A DNA stretch of 64,000 nt, from positions 22,754,001-22,818,000 of the forward strand of contig OU612073.1 in the NCBI GenBank assembly GCA_914767715.1, read 5' to 3'. Of this stretch, positions 26,301-39,872 are shown piece by piece. The notes beneath the pieces were generated by a model. The model saw only the letters and a program-made list of their open reading frames with translations, searched no databases and was not told the DNA's origin. The DNA comes from Membranipora membranacea (Eukaryota > Bryozoa > Gymnolaemata > Cheilostomatida > Membraniporidae). Position numbers and translations under genes: made by a program. How positions within the stretch are numbered: position 1 is the stretch's first letter; each line of letters opens with the position of its first letter.

Positions 26301-29300
26301 CTAAAGCATCTCTTCCCAGTCTATACCAAAAGGATTGTCATCTTCTGCTCCGTGTGATTGGCTCGTTGATGTGGGCGGTCCAGTAGTCTGAGGCTCCGCC
26401 CTCACTATCACAGCCTGTCTTTGTTGTCCTTTCAATCTGAAATTGATGAAAAATGAATGTTGGAGATTGTGACATCAACATTGTTTGCTCTTAGTCAACA
26501 GTTGACAATAAGAACTAAGTATAGCCTTAGCTTCTTCCTGGGAGAGATAGATGAATGACTCAGCAGGAATATGAGATGAAATTCAAAAATTTATAACACA
26601 GTCTGAACTGAACCCACATAGTTGATGTTGTTTGACGATTTGCTGATAAACCCAAGCTTTACAATTTAATCCTCAGCTTGCTTCACTGGTGAAGCATACT
26701 TGCCAACCTGTACGCATAAAGCGTTTGTAAACGCTTATTTGACACTTATTGAGTTTTAAACGCAAAACGCTAGTTGTACTCATTTATGGTTTTCCAAACG
26801 CCTGTTCATCTAATTAGGCAATCAAAAACGCATCTTTTATCTTTAGTGTTTACTTGGTTGTCATTGTTAAATAATAGTCTAAAAATCTGGTATTGGCTGC
26901 AGAAAACCATGATGTTGATTTACAGTTGACTTTTTACCTGTCCAAGTTATGCATGAGCCAAATTGCAACTTTTCTTCAATGAGACACAACATAACTAGTA
27001 ATCCATTGTAGAATATGGTGGTTCTGCCAACTTCAACTTTTCTTTAATCAGAGTAACAAAGTTGTCTACCCCCTTGTTGGGGTGAGATAACTCAGATCTC
27101 CTGCCCCAGTGTTTCAAGGGCAAACCAGGGAGGATGGGCAAACAGGGTTTCAAATAGCCTGTCTTGTCCAGACAGGCTAGGTTACAAACAACTTCTCATT
27201 TATTATTAGCAGATTGCACCTTACAACGGAAAAAGACTAATGTTGAGTGATCTGCACTCCTACGCTACTAAGGACTACTTACTGTGATAATAGCAATTTT
27301 CGCGCGTAGCGCGAAAAATTTTTTGGGGCGTTTTCTGGTCATTTGAGGCACCCTGGAGTTTTGTACTCATTTTTAAGCATTTTGCAAATTTTTGTACTCA
27401 TTTTGGAAAAATTAGGTTGGCAAGTCTGTGGTGAAGCATTTGTTGACTGGCTCATAAAGCTTAAATCTAAATATGGCTTATGCTTGATTCTAACGACAGA
27501 GCATACATTTTTTCCAATTTTACAAGCATTTTTTTGAGCGACTTAAATCATATATCCACCCCTATTATATCAGCCAATCGTCCCCAATATGCTAGTCAAC
27601 ATGTAGTGCCACAACATCCCCCCCCCCCCCCCCTACCCACTAAGAGATGGCCCGAGAATCTAAACCATATTTATGTAAGTATTCCATGAGTAAATTGTGG
27701 AAAAAACTTTAAGAAATTAAAATCTCCAAATATAGTAACATGCACTCTCTAGTGAATACTAGTATACTTTTACTACTCATTAGTCACAACTTACGCCTGC
27801 ATGTGAGGAGGTAGAGATGACATTGTAGATACAGGAGGTAGTGGTTGTCTCTGTGATGAGTCACCTCCCCCCCCTCCTCCTCCTGTAGCCTGCTGAATCA
27901 TCTGTCCTGTCAGTGATGATCCACCTGCCTGGTATCCCGGGCTGTCTGGGTTACCCAAACCTTAAACAAATAATAGCACTATGAATTTAAACAGGTTGCA
28001 AACTAGCCAATAGCTATACATCAGAAACAATCCACTATAGTGAAATTTATTGCACACGCCGTGTCCATATTACACACCAAAGACACACTCTCATCAAGTT
28101 CTAGTATTAGTCGATTATCTGGTTACAGGAACTAGCCCCGAAACTGAGGGTGGTCATCACAGTTGTGACACATGCAATATGCTCACCGAGAGAGAAGACC
28201 TCAACTTTCAAAAAATGGTGAATTACGCGAAACACCATAGTTTCAAATTGTTGTTTGTTTTGCCCCCACACAATTTGTTGTGAAAAAGTACATAGTAAGT
28301 TCTCATTTTAAGCTAACAACAAATCATCCCATCCCATCAGACCATGGCTTTTTGCTACAAATTGATGCATCTGTTTGGCAGATATATTTGGGACAGCTTA
28401 ATATCATTAAAACCACGGTTCACCGGAATCAAGAAATCTGAGTTAACAAACCTTACATCGCTTGAGAAAAGTGTAACATTGTTTAAACAGTAGTCTTCTT
28501 TGGCGGGCCAAACTCTCTACCTTGTCCAATCAGTAAACCAGAATACCCTAGTGACCTTATTATGCTTCCATATGTTATTTAAACTATCAGGATTCGGTTG
28601 TAGCTGGTATCATATAAGATATATACTAGATGGTAATCAGTGCTCCCTGCTGCAAGATTTAAGCCCGCTATACACAACTTGTGAAAGTGTTAACTTACCT
28701 CTAGCCCTGAGGTCAGCGGATGCTTGAGAAGCAGTCTGTCTCATTAACCCAGTCTGCTCAAAGAAAGCTCCGAGAGAGGCAGCTAACTCCACAAACTGCT
28801 CAGCGTTTATAGAGTAATTCTTTTGATCCAACTGCTTCATGTTATCAAGCAAACCTAAGTATAGAAAAAAGTATGGAAGATCATCGTTGTTAATTGAAGC
28901 AAATTTTGAGAGAAAAAGTGATTTAGACATACTGTATACATGTACAATGTGGAGCAAACAACGCCTTACTAGTATGTGAAAGTAGGTATTGATATGTGTC
29001 TACAGATTAGTGATCATATGGTTAGTGAAATAGAAGGAGGTTTGCAGGGACATGTATGCTGTTATTAAATAATAATAATAATACATATATATATTTTTCT
29101 GCAAAATTGCAGCTTCAAACAATAGGCTATGGCAGAGTAGTACAATCATTTTGTCGACAGAGATCCCACTCCAATAGGACATTTACTTGGCCTGTCAAAT
29201 AAACGTTTGAGGTTCATGAATATTGCAGATAAATGCAATCATTATCGCACCAGGCTAGCAGCTTTATAATGTGAGTTTGTTTGAATATTGGAGCAGCACT

Positions 29301-32300
29301 TAAATGGCCATAGGGGAGGAAAAAAGGGTTCAATAGGCCCACACAATCGCATCATAGGGCCCCATTGTATGCTACTACAGTTTTCACTGTTCAATTATTT
29401 TGAAATTGTTGCAGCCTTTGACAAAGTTACGGGTTATCAAAACATTTTTGACGTCATAGAAGTCTGTTTACAAAAAAAAACAAGGCCAAAGTTTGAACAA
29501 GGTATTACAACACTCTCCCCAAAATAACTCAATAAAAATCAGCCCATATCATCGTGCATGGAACTGACATCAAAAGATTATAGGAAAGTCTTCTTTTTTT
29601 TTGTAAAACAAAGCAATATTTCATTTTTTAGACGGCACACCTAAAGAACCAAGACCTAGAATACATTCTGAACTCAGACAGCAGCATATAACTGATTAGT
29701 CAAGAGTATTAAATCACAAGAATTGATCAGTATACAGTATTCAATATACCAGCGCTGCTCTATAGAAACATTACTAAATAAGAAAATACCTATTCATATG
29801 TGTGCACAAAAATAGCAGCATCAAAACACAAAGCCTACAGCATGCACAGTGCAATCAATAGAAACTATGCTCACTTTCAATAAAATGCCGTATGATCGGA
29901 AATTATTGAACAATTCTGAATCAATTTTTCTCTCACCATAGAGATTGCATCTTATACTAGTTTAGGATGATTGAGGGTTATGTGGGCTGATTGACGAGGA
30001 TTTGCACATTAATTTCTCATGGGAATTTGGTCAACAACCACCAGGGCAACCTAAACAACTAAATGACCCTTCTAAACCCTGTGACACATTTAAAAAACTA
30101 TCGCCAAAGTCTCACAATTGATTTATTTCAGGTTTAATATTCTTCAAGTTCAGTGGTGATAGTCAAATGAAAGTCTAATGAAATATGTTCACAATGAGGC
30201 ACAGTTTCGGACACTGTGATGTCAGAACCAGTAAGACTACTTATGGGTGAGCGAATCAGGCTATACAAGCTGAAACCCCACATAGCTTTAACACATAACT
30301 AATTACCCTATAGAAATGTGCATCACCATACATAACTTTGCAGATTTTGAGTCTGTGTGCCACTACCAGTAACCTATCAGTTATGAAAGACTAGATTCCT
30401 ATCAGAGTAAGTTGTACGGGCGGGTGGTGGGGGGGACGCCCTTACCTTGATACTGCGATAGCTCTACATCAGATAACCTGAAGCTGTCGGCCGTACTCGC
30501 CAGGCGAAGGCTCTCTTTTAGTGAGTCCATATTTGCCAGCCAATCCAGGTTTGATCCTGAGAGACTCACATTCGCTACAAAAAGCAAAGAGATTTCAGAT
30601 GTAGTTCATATCACCTAAAAACTGACAAAATACATTCAAAATCTCAGTTTATGCAACCAACCAGCAACATAAAATGGATAAATGTGTGACATCAAGTCAT
30701 TACACTGCCAGAAACATCCATTTAGAATAAAAAATATTTAGTTAAGGGTTGGGAATATGGGCTGGAAAGCCCTTTCTCATAGTATTCTCATTGGACCGTT
30801 GATGGGGGGGGGGGGGGGGGGTTGCTCCAAGACAGGACAGGTATGATTATTTCATGCAGACTGCAAAACAGCATAAGTTAGTAATAGCTGCATTAACTCT
30901 CTAACTCACTTTGTACATGGTTGTTTGGCACACCACTAGTATTGCAGTTAAAACTCCCTGACATACCATTGGCTATAAAATACAACAAATCAGTCTGTTA
31001 GTACAAATCAACTCAAATAAAGCAGACAAAAACTAACTCAGTGTGATGGTTATATACTACACTACTTGTACATCTACACACATTTAATGTTTGGGTTTAG
31101 TAAGAAACCCTGAGCCAGTTGAGAGCTCATGTTAGTTCATGCCTCAGTTTTGGTTTTAGTCCGTAAAATTATTCTCACAGATTCCTTATGCATTTATAAC
31201 AAGCTTCAAAGTGAAGACAGATTTCATATATCATTTGCATTCTCTGTCATCATTGATTCAGTGGTAATGACCTGATTTGCAAAAGTGTTATTTATAAAAA
31301 TACACGTACAAAAATACATGTACTCATGCAGCAAATTGTGTGACTGGTACCTGGGTTACAGTAAAAGTACGAATGTTTATCACGGAGTGTTACCAGGTAA
31401 ATAAGGCAGTGAATCTTAGCGGCTTTACTTGGAAGGTCCCTTGAGGAGAGGAGAATTATAACCTAAGATGTCACATACCCACTGCTGACACGCGTGAATC
31501 ATTGTTGTACTATTATGGAAGAGATGTTAAAATGTCAACTGGTGTGGGTGATTGGACAGAACCTAGCAACTAGATGGTGAAAATAATGGACTCGACGGAG
31601 CTCCGCAGGAACTGGCCAATCAGTAAACAGGTGAGGTCAGCACGAGTACAAATGTTAAGCCTGTCTTAAAGTCATGATGACACTGTTTTCTGCCACTCAC
31701 ATGATTAGGTAGACACACGTGGGGAGCACAACATAGTAAAACCAGAGAATATAGATAATATCCATAGTCTCTGGTAAAACATTAATAATACACACAAACC
31801 CCTCCCAGACACACACAGACACCCCTCTTAGAGACACACAGACACACATGATATCTATACATTGACAGATTGATACCTGGACTCTGATGTGATGAGCTGG
31901 CAGCACTATTATGATGACTGTTTGTAGGTGGCTGGGAGTGAGCGGGTATTGGCTGTTGCTGGAGTTGTTCCCCCGTAGCGGAGTTAACACAAGAATCGCC
32001 TCCTCCGTTCACAATGGCTATACCGGAGTGAGCAAAGTTTTGGCTTCTGAGGAACTGACTGATGCTAAATGAGTTATTACCAGTACCATCTAATATCTGA
32101 TGACCCACACCTGTAGAGGGGACAGACAGAGAATCAGCTAATCATCCATAGAAAAGGGTTAGTGGATTTATAGTAAGACAGCAGTAATCATGGTTATAGC
32201 GTACTCTACAGGATTGTTAAACAAAATATTTGGGCCATCAATTTGTGCTATAGCGATCACAGTAATTATTGTGGGCAACACATATGTATGGCTACAAAAG

Positions 32301-35300
32301 GTATAAAAATATGGTCTACTCAGGTGGGAAAATGACTATAGGAGTAAATCTCTGTTGGACTCATGCATGAATGTTGCAACAGGGTTTATGAAGTATTGCA
32401 TTACAACACATCTTCTAATCATTTCTGCACCACATCACCACAATCTGGCAATAAAAATCTCTTACACACAGCTTAGCTTCTAGCAAATACTCAGTATCAA
32501 TACATTATAAGAGTTCCTTCCTCAGATAGAGGTAAAATTATTAATATTTCCAAGTTTAATTTGCTACCAACAGCTAGTCTATCTGGGAATTCCAGACTAT
32601 GGCATCATGGGATACTCTTTATTACTCCGCAATGCACAATTACAAACAGCATCTAATATGCTCCAAAAATTGCGTGCAGAAATTTGGTGTTGGGTTAGTG
32701 CTATTCTAGCCCCTAGATGATATTTTGAGAACTTAAATGATTCCTCTACTTTAGAAATCACTATAATATTACCTTGTGGGTTTTCAAATACTTCTTGATA
32801 AAGTTTCCTGAATGAAGCTGATAGATCTGTGAACATTGGATTGTTCTGCACAAAGGAGTTACCCTGTAATCAATATAAACATTGGAAGATGAACACAACA
32901 CTCAGTAATTTAAACCCTAATAATACACACTACAGCCTGATCCCCCAGTCCTACATACTAGCCATCGAGAATGAGGACACAACCCGGGCAGATACTGGTT
33001 GTGTAGCCACAGCTACAATGTTGTGTCACTCTGAATCGCATGATAACTTCCGGAATTCTCCTAAATTTATACGGAAGGAAACTTTCCAACTAACCGGTTG
33101 AGGGGCCATGTATAGCAATTGTATTACTTCTTACTCTCAGCTTGCAGTTTCCTTTATTCTATCATTGGAATACTTTCACTAAAAGTTTTGTCACTGATTA
33201 AAGACCATAAGGTTTCAATTAGAATTTAACACCAGGCTGAAATTTTAGAAGCCACTAAATGCGCATGATGCAAAGAGGCACTTATCTCGGTCACAAAAAT
33301 CAACAGCAGGAAAGTTTGCTTTATCCGCTATAGTAAACAGAGCATCAAATTCTGACCGACTTAAAACTAGAAGTGAGTGGATAGCTTCTGTGCAGTAATT
33401 CAACAACTTTATATAGGCTACAATCATAAATGAGAGCTCAAATCACTTGGAATGAAAGTGAAACTTACTTAACTAACCAAACTTAATCAATATTCATAAC
33501 AAAATGAGTTTAGTAGGCACGGATGTATGATAGCAAGTTATGGTGAGATTGAAAATTGATACCCAAATGGTTTTTCTCTGCTCTGAGCAGTTTGTGATAG
33601 ATAGCTCAATTAATGAACGATTCGCTAGCTAGCTGGCACTTCAAACTAAAGACTAAGTTTCAAAAAGTTTCGAGAATATCTCAGCTATGGTCCTAGGGGT
33701 GCTTTTCCACAAGCTGTGCTGACACAATTCTGATGGGGCTGCTATAGCGCTGTGGAGGTGGACCGTTATGGGGTGGTGATGGTATCTCATCATTCATTAG
33801 GGTTATTTTCAACACAGAATCTCGTCACATACACGACCCGATGTTTGTCAAATTTTGCCTTGTGGTGATGACCAAACTTAGTATTAGCTAAGCACTATTG
33901 CATTAGCACATAAAATGTGACCCAAATTTCATCTCCATACATCAATCAGTAGAGAAACATGCATCAATAGCTGGAACATCGTTATACCTCAATAACTAAA
34001 TTCTTAGTAATGGTTAAGGGAGGAAACTATTTTTTGTGTGACATGTTATATATGTTGGCTATTTTGTTATTTGATGCAGATTTCAGAACCTGAAGCGCAT
34101 GTCTATGTTCAATTTCATGCTTATCTTTTTATACAACATGGCATTTAGCAAAATCTCTCCATCTACATCATCAAATTCTCGGTTTTATCTACACGTACAT
34201 GGGAAAGTCATGCGGAATCTAAATTTCACAGTCAGTACGCAGTTGGGCAAAACTGTGACCTTGAGAGTCTTGGGGGCATTTCAAACCCTTCAGATATAAC
34301 TATTATTTGATAGAAAACCCCTGATGCTTACCATTTCACTGCCAGGATGACTACCATGTAGCATGAATTGACTGCCTGGAGCAGAGCCATGTAATGAATA
34401 GGCAGGACTGCCCATACTACCACTGCTGAAACTGTGCTCCGGTGAGTATGGGTTCCGTCGCTTCTTCTTAAACTGATCATCCACTGGGTTTGAGTCTATA
34501 GCCCAGTAAGAACCCTATAATTTGATTTGCAAGATTTAAACTACAATGTATGTGCTTGCAACATTGGATTTGAAGCGCTACGATCATAAATATTGGTCTT
34601 GCATGAGACATCATAACGCTGATGAGGTATTTATTTGGATTTGTGCAAATGCAGGCCTCACTACGCCTATGACTGGGGAAGTTCCAGTGGACAAAAGGAT
34701 AGAGGGATTTGTGCTAGAGATTTGCCACAAAACAAGTAGTGCATCTTAGGAAATATTTCTTAAAATTCGAAGGCGGACAAACAATTATCTATAAGCGAAG
34801 ACATGTGCGTAGAGATAATGGACATGAAAGCCTACTCCCAGCATTAGCACTGAGCGCGGCCTGCAAATACCACATGGTATTAATCAGACAGATATGTATA
34901 CCACTGCAGTCATCCGACTGGGTGGTTACAACAAGTTGTACTTGCCCTAACATACCTTTCCTGGATCATCTTTGTTTCGTGGTACTTTGACAAAACATTT
35001 GTTGAGCGAGAGATTATGCCTGATTGAATTCTACAATGACAATGAATATGATATCGTTGCAGTAGGACACATCAAGCGCATGGGCCCCTGGGACTTACAT
35101 GTCTTTACTTTGCCAATGTCCACTATCAACCACCCAAAAAACACCAAACAGGGTAAGACACAAAATTTTTTTTTCTTACAACCTACCTTGAAATCTCTCA
35201 CACTAACTCAGCCCTCCTTCCTCTTTCATTTGCTTCAGGTTTGAAGGTTGTAGCACAAACAGAGCTGACTTTATGGACCAGAGAAAAAAATACTTCTTCA

Positions 35301-37195
35301 AAATTCACAAAAACCTGAGTAGGCTGAAATGGCTGCATGACTATTGACATCCCCACATGATTATTGTAATTCTTTTTTTATTTCACTAAATCGGTTCTTT
35401 TTACACTCATATATGATTTCTCATAGTTTATTAGAAGCTTAAAAATTAATGAATATAATTTAGAACTCATATATGAGTGTAAAAAGAACCGATTTAGTGA
35501 AATAAAAAAAAAATACAATAATCATGTGGGGATGTCAATAGTCATGCAGCCATTTCAGCCTACTCAGGTTTTTGTGAATTTTGTAGGAGTATTTTTTTCT
35601 CTGGTCCATAAAGTCAGCTCTGTTTGTGCTAGAACCTTCACACCTGAAGCAAATGAAAGAGGAAGGAGGGCTGAGTTAGTGTGAGAGATTTCAAGGTAGG
35701 TTGTAAAAAAAAAAAAATTTTGTGTCTTACCCTGTTTGGTGTTTTTTGGGTGGTTGATAGTGGACATTGGCAAAATAAAGACATGTAAGTCCCAGGGGCC
35801 CATGATCAAGCGGTATTTCATATAGGCACTTGCAATTATGCCAAGAGTAACTGGTGTTTTGCAAGCATGTGCACTAGCAGTGAATCTTACACCAAACATT
35901 TAATGTAGTAGAGAAATTGATGCCGTAACAAGGATCTAGATATACTCTTCCTAAGAAAGACTGAAGCCGGATTATTCGATTTGAACCTTAACTGTTACAT
36001 TAGATTTTTTACAGATCATAACACCAGAGGTAAGACCATCATCTGGACACACAGGACAAATGCATGGCGTTTCAGTTACTTCAACCGCATACGCCATGAC
36101 ATCAAGGTTATATTTCCTCCATCCCCATAACCGCCTATAAATATCTCTAACCTATTTGTAAATTGAACCGTATTATTTATGTTCATGTAGCTATCACTGG
36201 GACTTTCATGCCCGTCAGACCCTCATCTGAACGGATGACTTGAAAATTTGATCAGAGATGAAAAAATTGGGACCACAATTACAGATGTCACTCTTTTTGA
36301 CAGCCTATGACGCTGCACTTTTTGTTTTTTTATATTTTCTAAATGTTAACTCTCTTTTTCGCGGGTAACACTACCGAGCAGCGCCCACAGAAACTCCAAA
36401 ACCCTGATTACGCACCAATAGACTGATTATTATATCCTTTATGCCAGCTATTCCGGCGAATAGGATCAATTGGGAAGTAAGTTAGTAAGTACGTAACAGA
36501 AATTCCACATCCTTCATGTCATTTCACTCCTAGAGTTTCTCAGTGTAGAGGCATTTTCATTATTCCCCTTAAGGATCTTGACTTAGGAGTGCCAAAAAAT
36601 TGTAGCCATAATGCACAAGATTGCCCTCACCATGAATGATACACTGCACTACTAATATAATTATTCAGACTACTAATCCCCTTCATGTCATGCTATTGAA
36701 TCTCATGTCGCATCTCTCATAGTATAAATAAGCAATTTAAAGCAAGTGAACAGCTACACTCTCATCCTATAATGATAATTGTTGACATTATATTACTTTT
36801 GCAGTTTCAAATTATCCTACCTTCCAGCCATTGCCAGCATCTTTAAAGTATGGAAAGCTATCCTGAATCCATTGGTAAATATCACAAAGTGTCATCATTT
36901 TTCTAGGGGTACTATTGACTGCAAAGGTAATGAGATTAGCATAAGAGTAAGGTGGTTTCCCATCTTTCTGTGGAGTGTTTCCATTTAGTCTTGGTGACTC
37001 TTGACTTGACTCATCCTGATCAAATTCGTCTGATGAGTTAGAGTTTCCTGTAGTTGATGATTTGGATATAACTCCATTGTTGTTCACCTCACTTTTCTTA
37101 CTTGGTAATCCTGGTACTACATTTATGGTGTGAAGCCAGTCCATAGAAGTCAGGCTGGACTCCAGGCCAGGTGCTGGCTTCCTAACCTCAGTCAT
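26301..37195 (-). CDS. FOXJ2/3: Forkhead transcription factor of the FoxJ2/FoxJ3 group
   Basis: Ten minus-strand exons: 37195-36821, 35030-34956, 34514-34332, 32863-32773, 32110-31877, 30972-30910, 30574-30446, 28854-28699, 27960-27795, 26436-26301. Phase is continuous and the product is 535 residues. The N-terminal motif LESSLTSMDWL (residues 11-21) is a FoxJ2/3 hallmark. The forkhead DNA-binding domain starts at KPPYSYANLITF (residue 80), continues through IYQWI and GNGWK, has the recognition helix in exon 2 (NSIRHNLSLN) and ends after GSYWAID. Downstream family blocks are FTDLSASFRKLY (exon 4), DWLANMDSLKESLRLAS (exon 7), FFEQTGLM (exon 8) and the acidic end FGIDWEEML. Exon 2 is only 75 bp and easy to miss. 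A splice acceptor just upstream of the start suggests a non-coding first exon. The role is nuclear transcriptional regulation; targets cannot be inferred. Intron 1 carries the fold-back element at 35079-35804. Confidence 0.94.
26698..27425. mobile_element. Candidate non-autonomous DNA transposon in FoxJ2/3 intron 9
   Basis: A 12-base terminal inverted repeat is present: ACTTGCCAACCT at 26698-26709 and its reverse complement AGGTTGGCAAGT at 27414-27425. A 9-base direct repeat GTGAAGCAT abuts the left end (26689-26697) and recurs 5 bases beyond the right end (27431-27439). The interior is AT-rich and non-coding, with repeated GTACTCATTT motifs and a small palindrome around CGCGCGTAGCGCG at about 27299. 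The roughly 9-bp direct repeat would suit a Mutator-like element, but the 5-base offset on the right weakens this. Confidence 0.55.
35079..35804. mobile_element. Fold-back transposon: 338-bp inverted arms, 50-bp loop, 8-bp target duplication
   Basis: The arms 35079-35416 and 35467-35804 have equal length and are near-identical reverse complements, differing at only a handful of positions plus A/T-run variation. They begin CATGGGCCCCTGGGAC. The host sequence ATCAAGCG occurs immediately outside both ends (35071-35078 and 35805-35812), a perfect 8-bp target-site duplication. The element is 726 bp with no transposase domain, so it is non-autonomous. An 8-bp duplication is typical of hAT and P superfamilies, and the CATG terminus recalls P elements, but the family is not established. 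It sits in FoxJ2/3 intron 1, only 48 bp upstream (in transcription) of the 75-bp forkhead exon. Confidence 0.93.
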
Positions 37196-39872
37196 TATCC
37201 TGCATTTGATATCTGTTTGGAATGAAATCAAACAGAAAGTTTCAGCACCAAACCCAACACACTTCACCAGTTTCTCAGCTTACTCAAGCTAATCTACATA
37301 CATTTTCAGCGGATGGGTACATTTTGTATATGTAAATCTATCAAGTTATAGGGACATTGTATATATAATTTTGATTTTTAAAAAATGATCTAAACACTCT
37401 TCATTTAGTATAGAAGAACAATAATGCATTTTGTGGTGATTTATTCAAGATTCTGTTGATTTTTTTGCTGTTGCGGAGGAATATTTGTAAATTTGGCGTC
37501 ATGTAACTAGGAAATTGCTAAGAAGATGGTTATTTCCACTCTGTGTTGGATCGAATTTGGCATTTATCCAAGTTAGCCTATATTCTTATCCAGAGATTGT
37601 GGGAAATAGTTACCTTCCCTCAGTGGAAATCAATGGCAGGCAAAGTCCAAGGACAAAGTTATTTTCATTTTTCATGCCTGCAACAGAAAAATTTTCTTCT
37701 CTACTGAATTTCATCACTTATTCCATATCTCTTAGTTTCCCTCACATCTAAATTGTGTGATTATGAAGCAAGACCAAAGATTGTTGTCCCTGTGTGCAGC
37801 TCAAATTATCTAGTGAAAGTATTTACATCTTCATCATCTTCTTTTTATGTAATAAAGATACTACCAAGAAAGGAAGGGGTACTCCTTGAATTGATAATAC
37901 TACCACCAAGGACTGTAGGAGTGTTGCTGTTGCTACTTGATACATACTACTCTGTCTGTCAGTGTCACTGATATATTATTGTACACACACATATACACCA
38001 TTCTCCCTGCACACACACACCAGGGAGAATTAAAATTATATGTCATTAATGTACAGGCATTGATGCTGCTGTGTTACATTCATTGACCTCTCAAGAAATA
38101 TACTTATTCCAGCAATTAACTAATTCAATACTGCTGATCATACAAGGTGTGGCTGACAGAGGAGATGGGGTGTTGTGCTAAAATAGTGTCCATAGTCTCT
38201 GTCAAAGGGCCATCCGCTTATGACAAATACCCATCCGGCAGTGCTAACTGGTCATCCATTTCACCTTGTATCAATCTCACAAACCCATCCGAATGCCTAG
38301 CGCAGAAGGGGGGGTTGTTAAGTGGGCTGATGCACCATTGTTAGGTAGATTGTAATGTATGTAGCCACACAATAAAGAAGGCGAAGTTAAACCTCCTATG
38401 CTCTTAGAATATCTTGTTGCTAATAAGGAAAAGGGAGGACAGGCCTATAAATATACTTAAATTAGCCCAGCAATATGTGAGAATGAGATGTCGACCGGTG
38501 CTGCAAGCAGGGAGGCTGAAAGACATGTGGCGTACTGTATAGAGTTGATGTAGTTGCTATCTTGTATGGCTATCTTCTATGTCTTTTAATTACTGCGTTG
38601 GTCTTATCAGGGAGAATGGTCCCTGGTCAATGGAGTTTTTCCGTTTTTATGTCATCAAAATATCATCTAAGTACTCCGATGTAGACAACTCCCTAAGTGC
38701 AATGCGGTTCATAGGCTTAACACCAGTAAATAATAAAAGGCATACATACCCAATACATTCACGCTACGTTGGTCAAGCCCTAGAGGATGATCCCAGATCG
38801 GCTTCAGCAGAATTTTGTTCAGAAAATTATTACTTTTTCGCTGTTAATATCATGTCATACAAACTTGTGATATATTAATAAATACTCGATTGACGACAGA
38901 TGAGCATACTATATTTCACTTTTTTAGACCTTGAAAGGTGAAAACTGGATCGGAACTACATTGCTGGAACCTGGATCAGTAGGAGAGAAATAGAGGTCAC
39001 AATCTGATCCGATTACCTCTGACTTGAATGCTAATATAGATACGATTCAGGTTAGTTGAGGCTATCATCATGCCGCACTTTTGATCCTCATTTAATTTAA
39101 TTTCTACGTTATTCACTGTTCCACAATAATATAAGTATGCTGCATACTGCCATCAAGTGATAACCATTCCTTGAATTATTCTCAGTTGCCAAGTTTTAGC
39201 GATGCAGTTTCTTATCAGCTAAACTCATAAACTCTTTTCACTGATCATGTACACTGTGAGTAATATACTAGGATCATGTGTTAAGAATAAGATAGTGCTA
39301 AGTTCTTGTCATAATGTGTCATGATTTCTTTTATCAATGAGTTTACTTGACTAATAATTATAATAGAAGAAGGAACTATAATGCTCTAAATAATGCGGAA
39401 TTCTTTTGATGTAAAGATGTAAAGAAATGGCTATCCTTGTTTACATCACAGAGTAAGGATATATCCTTACTCTGTGATGTAAACAAGGATAGCCATTTCT
39501 TAGAATTCAGTTTGTGAAAAAGACTGATTAGGCCTTAGTCCATGGCTTGCGATTGTAGGATACAACACTAACAAGCAGGGACAACTTTAGTCTCAGTACT
39601 CTTGTAAATTTTTGATGCGAGTATATAGAGATGTTGTTTCATCTATTCATTCATATCTCAGTATCCTTGTTCTATCCAGTTATCAGGATTATCACTTGTT
39701 TGTGACTGATTTAGGCGATCCTTTACTGCCCTCTATTATGTATCAAACCTTATCAGTATGACTTTGTCACTCTGCACAGCCGTGTAAAACAGAATTGATT
39801 CAACATATTTATATTTAGAATCTGATAAGAAATATTAACAACACTGTGCTTCCTTGTAGCTGAAGCTCTATA
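37196..39872. other. Divergent intergenic region between FoxJ2/3 and a membrane-protein gene
   Basis: About 2.7 kb separates the two start codons, which face away from each other, so both promoters probably lie here. An acceptor about 15 bases upstream of the FoxJ2/3 ATG suggests a 5' UTR intron. Other content is a CA-rich hairpin (38000-38030, a 10-bp stem ATTCTCCCTG) and the 80-bp perfect palindrome at 39422-39501. Several open frames of 60-100 codons exist, but none shows domain-like sequence or splice support. Confidence 0.5.
39422..39501. repeat. Perfect 80-bp palindrome
   Basis: Bases 39422-39461 are the exact reverse complement of 39462-39501, with no spacer; the centre is GGATATATCC. 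The first mismatch is at 39421/39502. The arm begins AAGAAATGGCTATCC. It lies about 370 bp upstream of the membrane-protein start codon. Such a palindrome can extrude a cruciform, and any transcript through it would form a 40-bp stem. Confidence 0.97.

Noticed and set aside
33661-33800. Coding-like minus-strand stretch (DEIPSPPHNGPPPQRYSS) in FoxJ2/3 intron 3
   Set aside because: No usable acceptor precedes it, and exons 3 and 4 already join in phase without it. A cryptic exon is possible but unsupported.
34972-35244. Open frame of 90 codons on the plus strand, and its mirror on the minus strand at 35564-35899
   Set aside because: The first part is antisense to FoxJ2/3 exon 2. The shared part is the transposon arm read from both sides. 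Neither has a recognisable domain.
38579-38878. 99-codon plus-strand open frame upstream of the membrane-protein gene
   Set aside because: No domain-like sequence, codon pattern or splice sites linking it to the gene.
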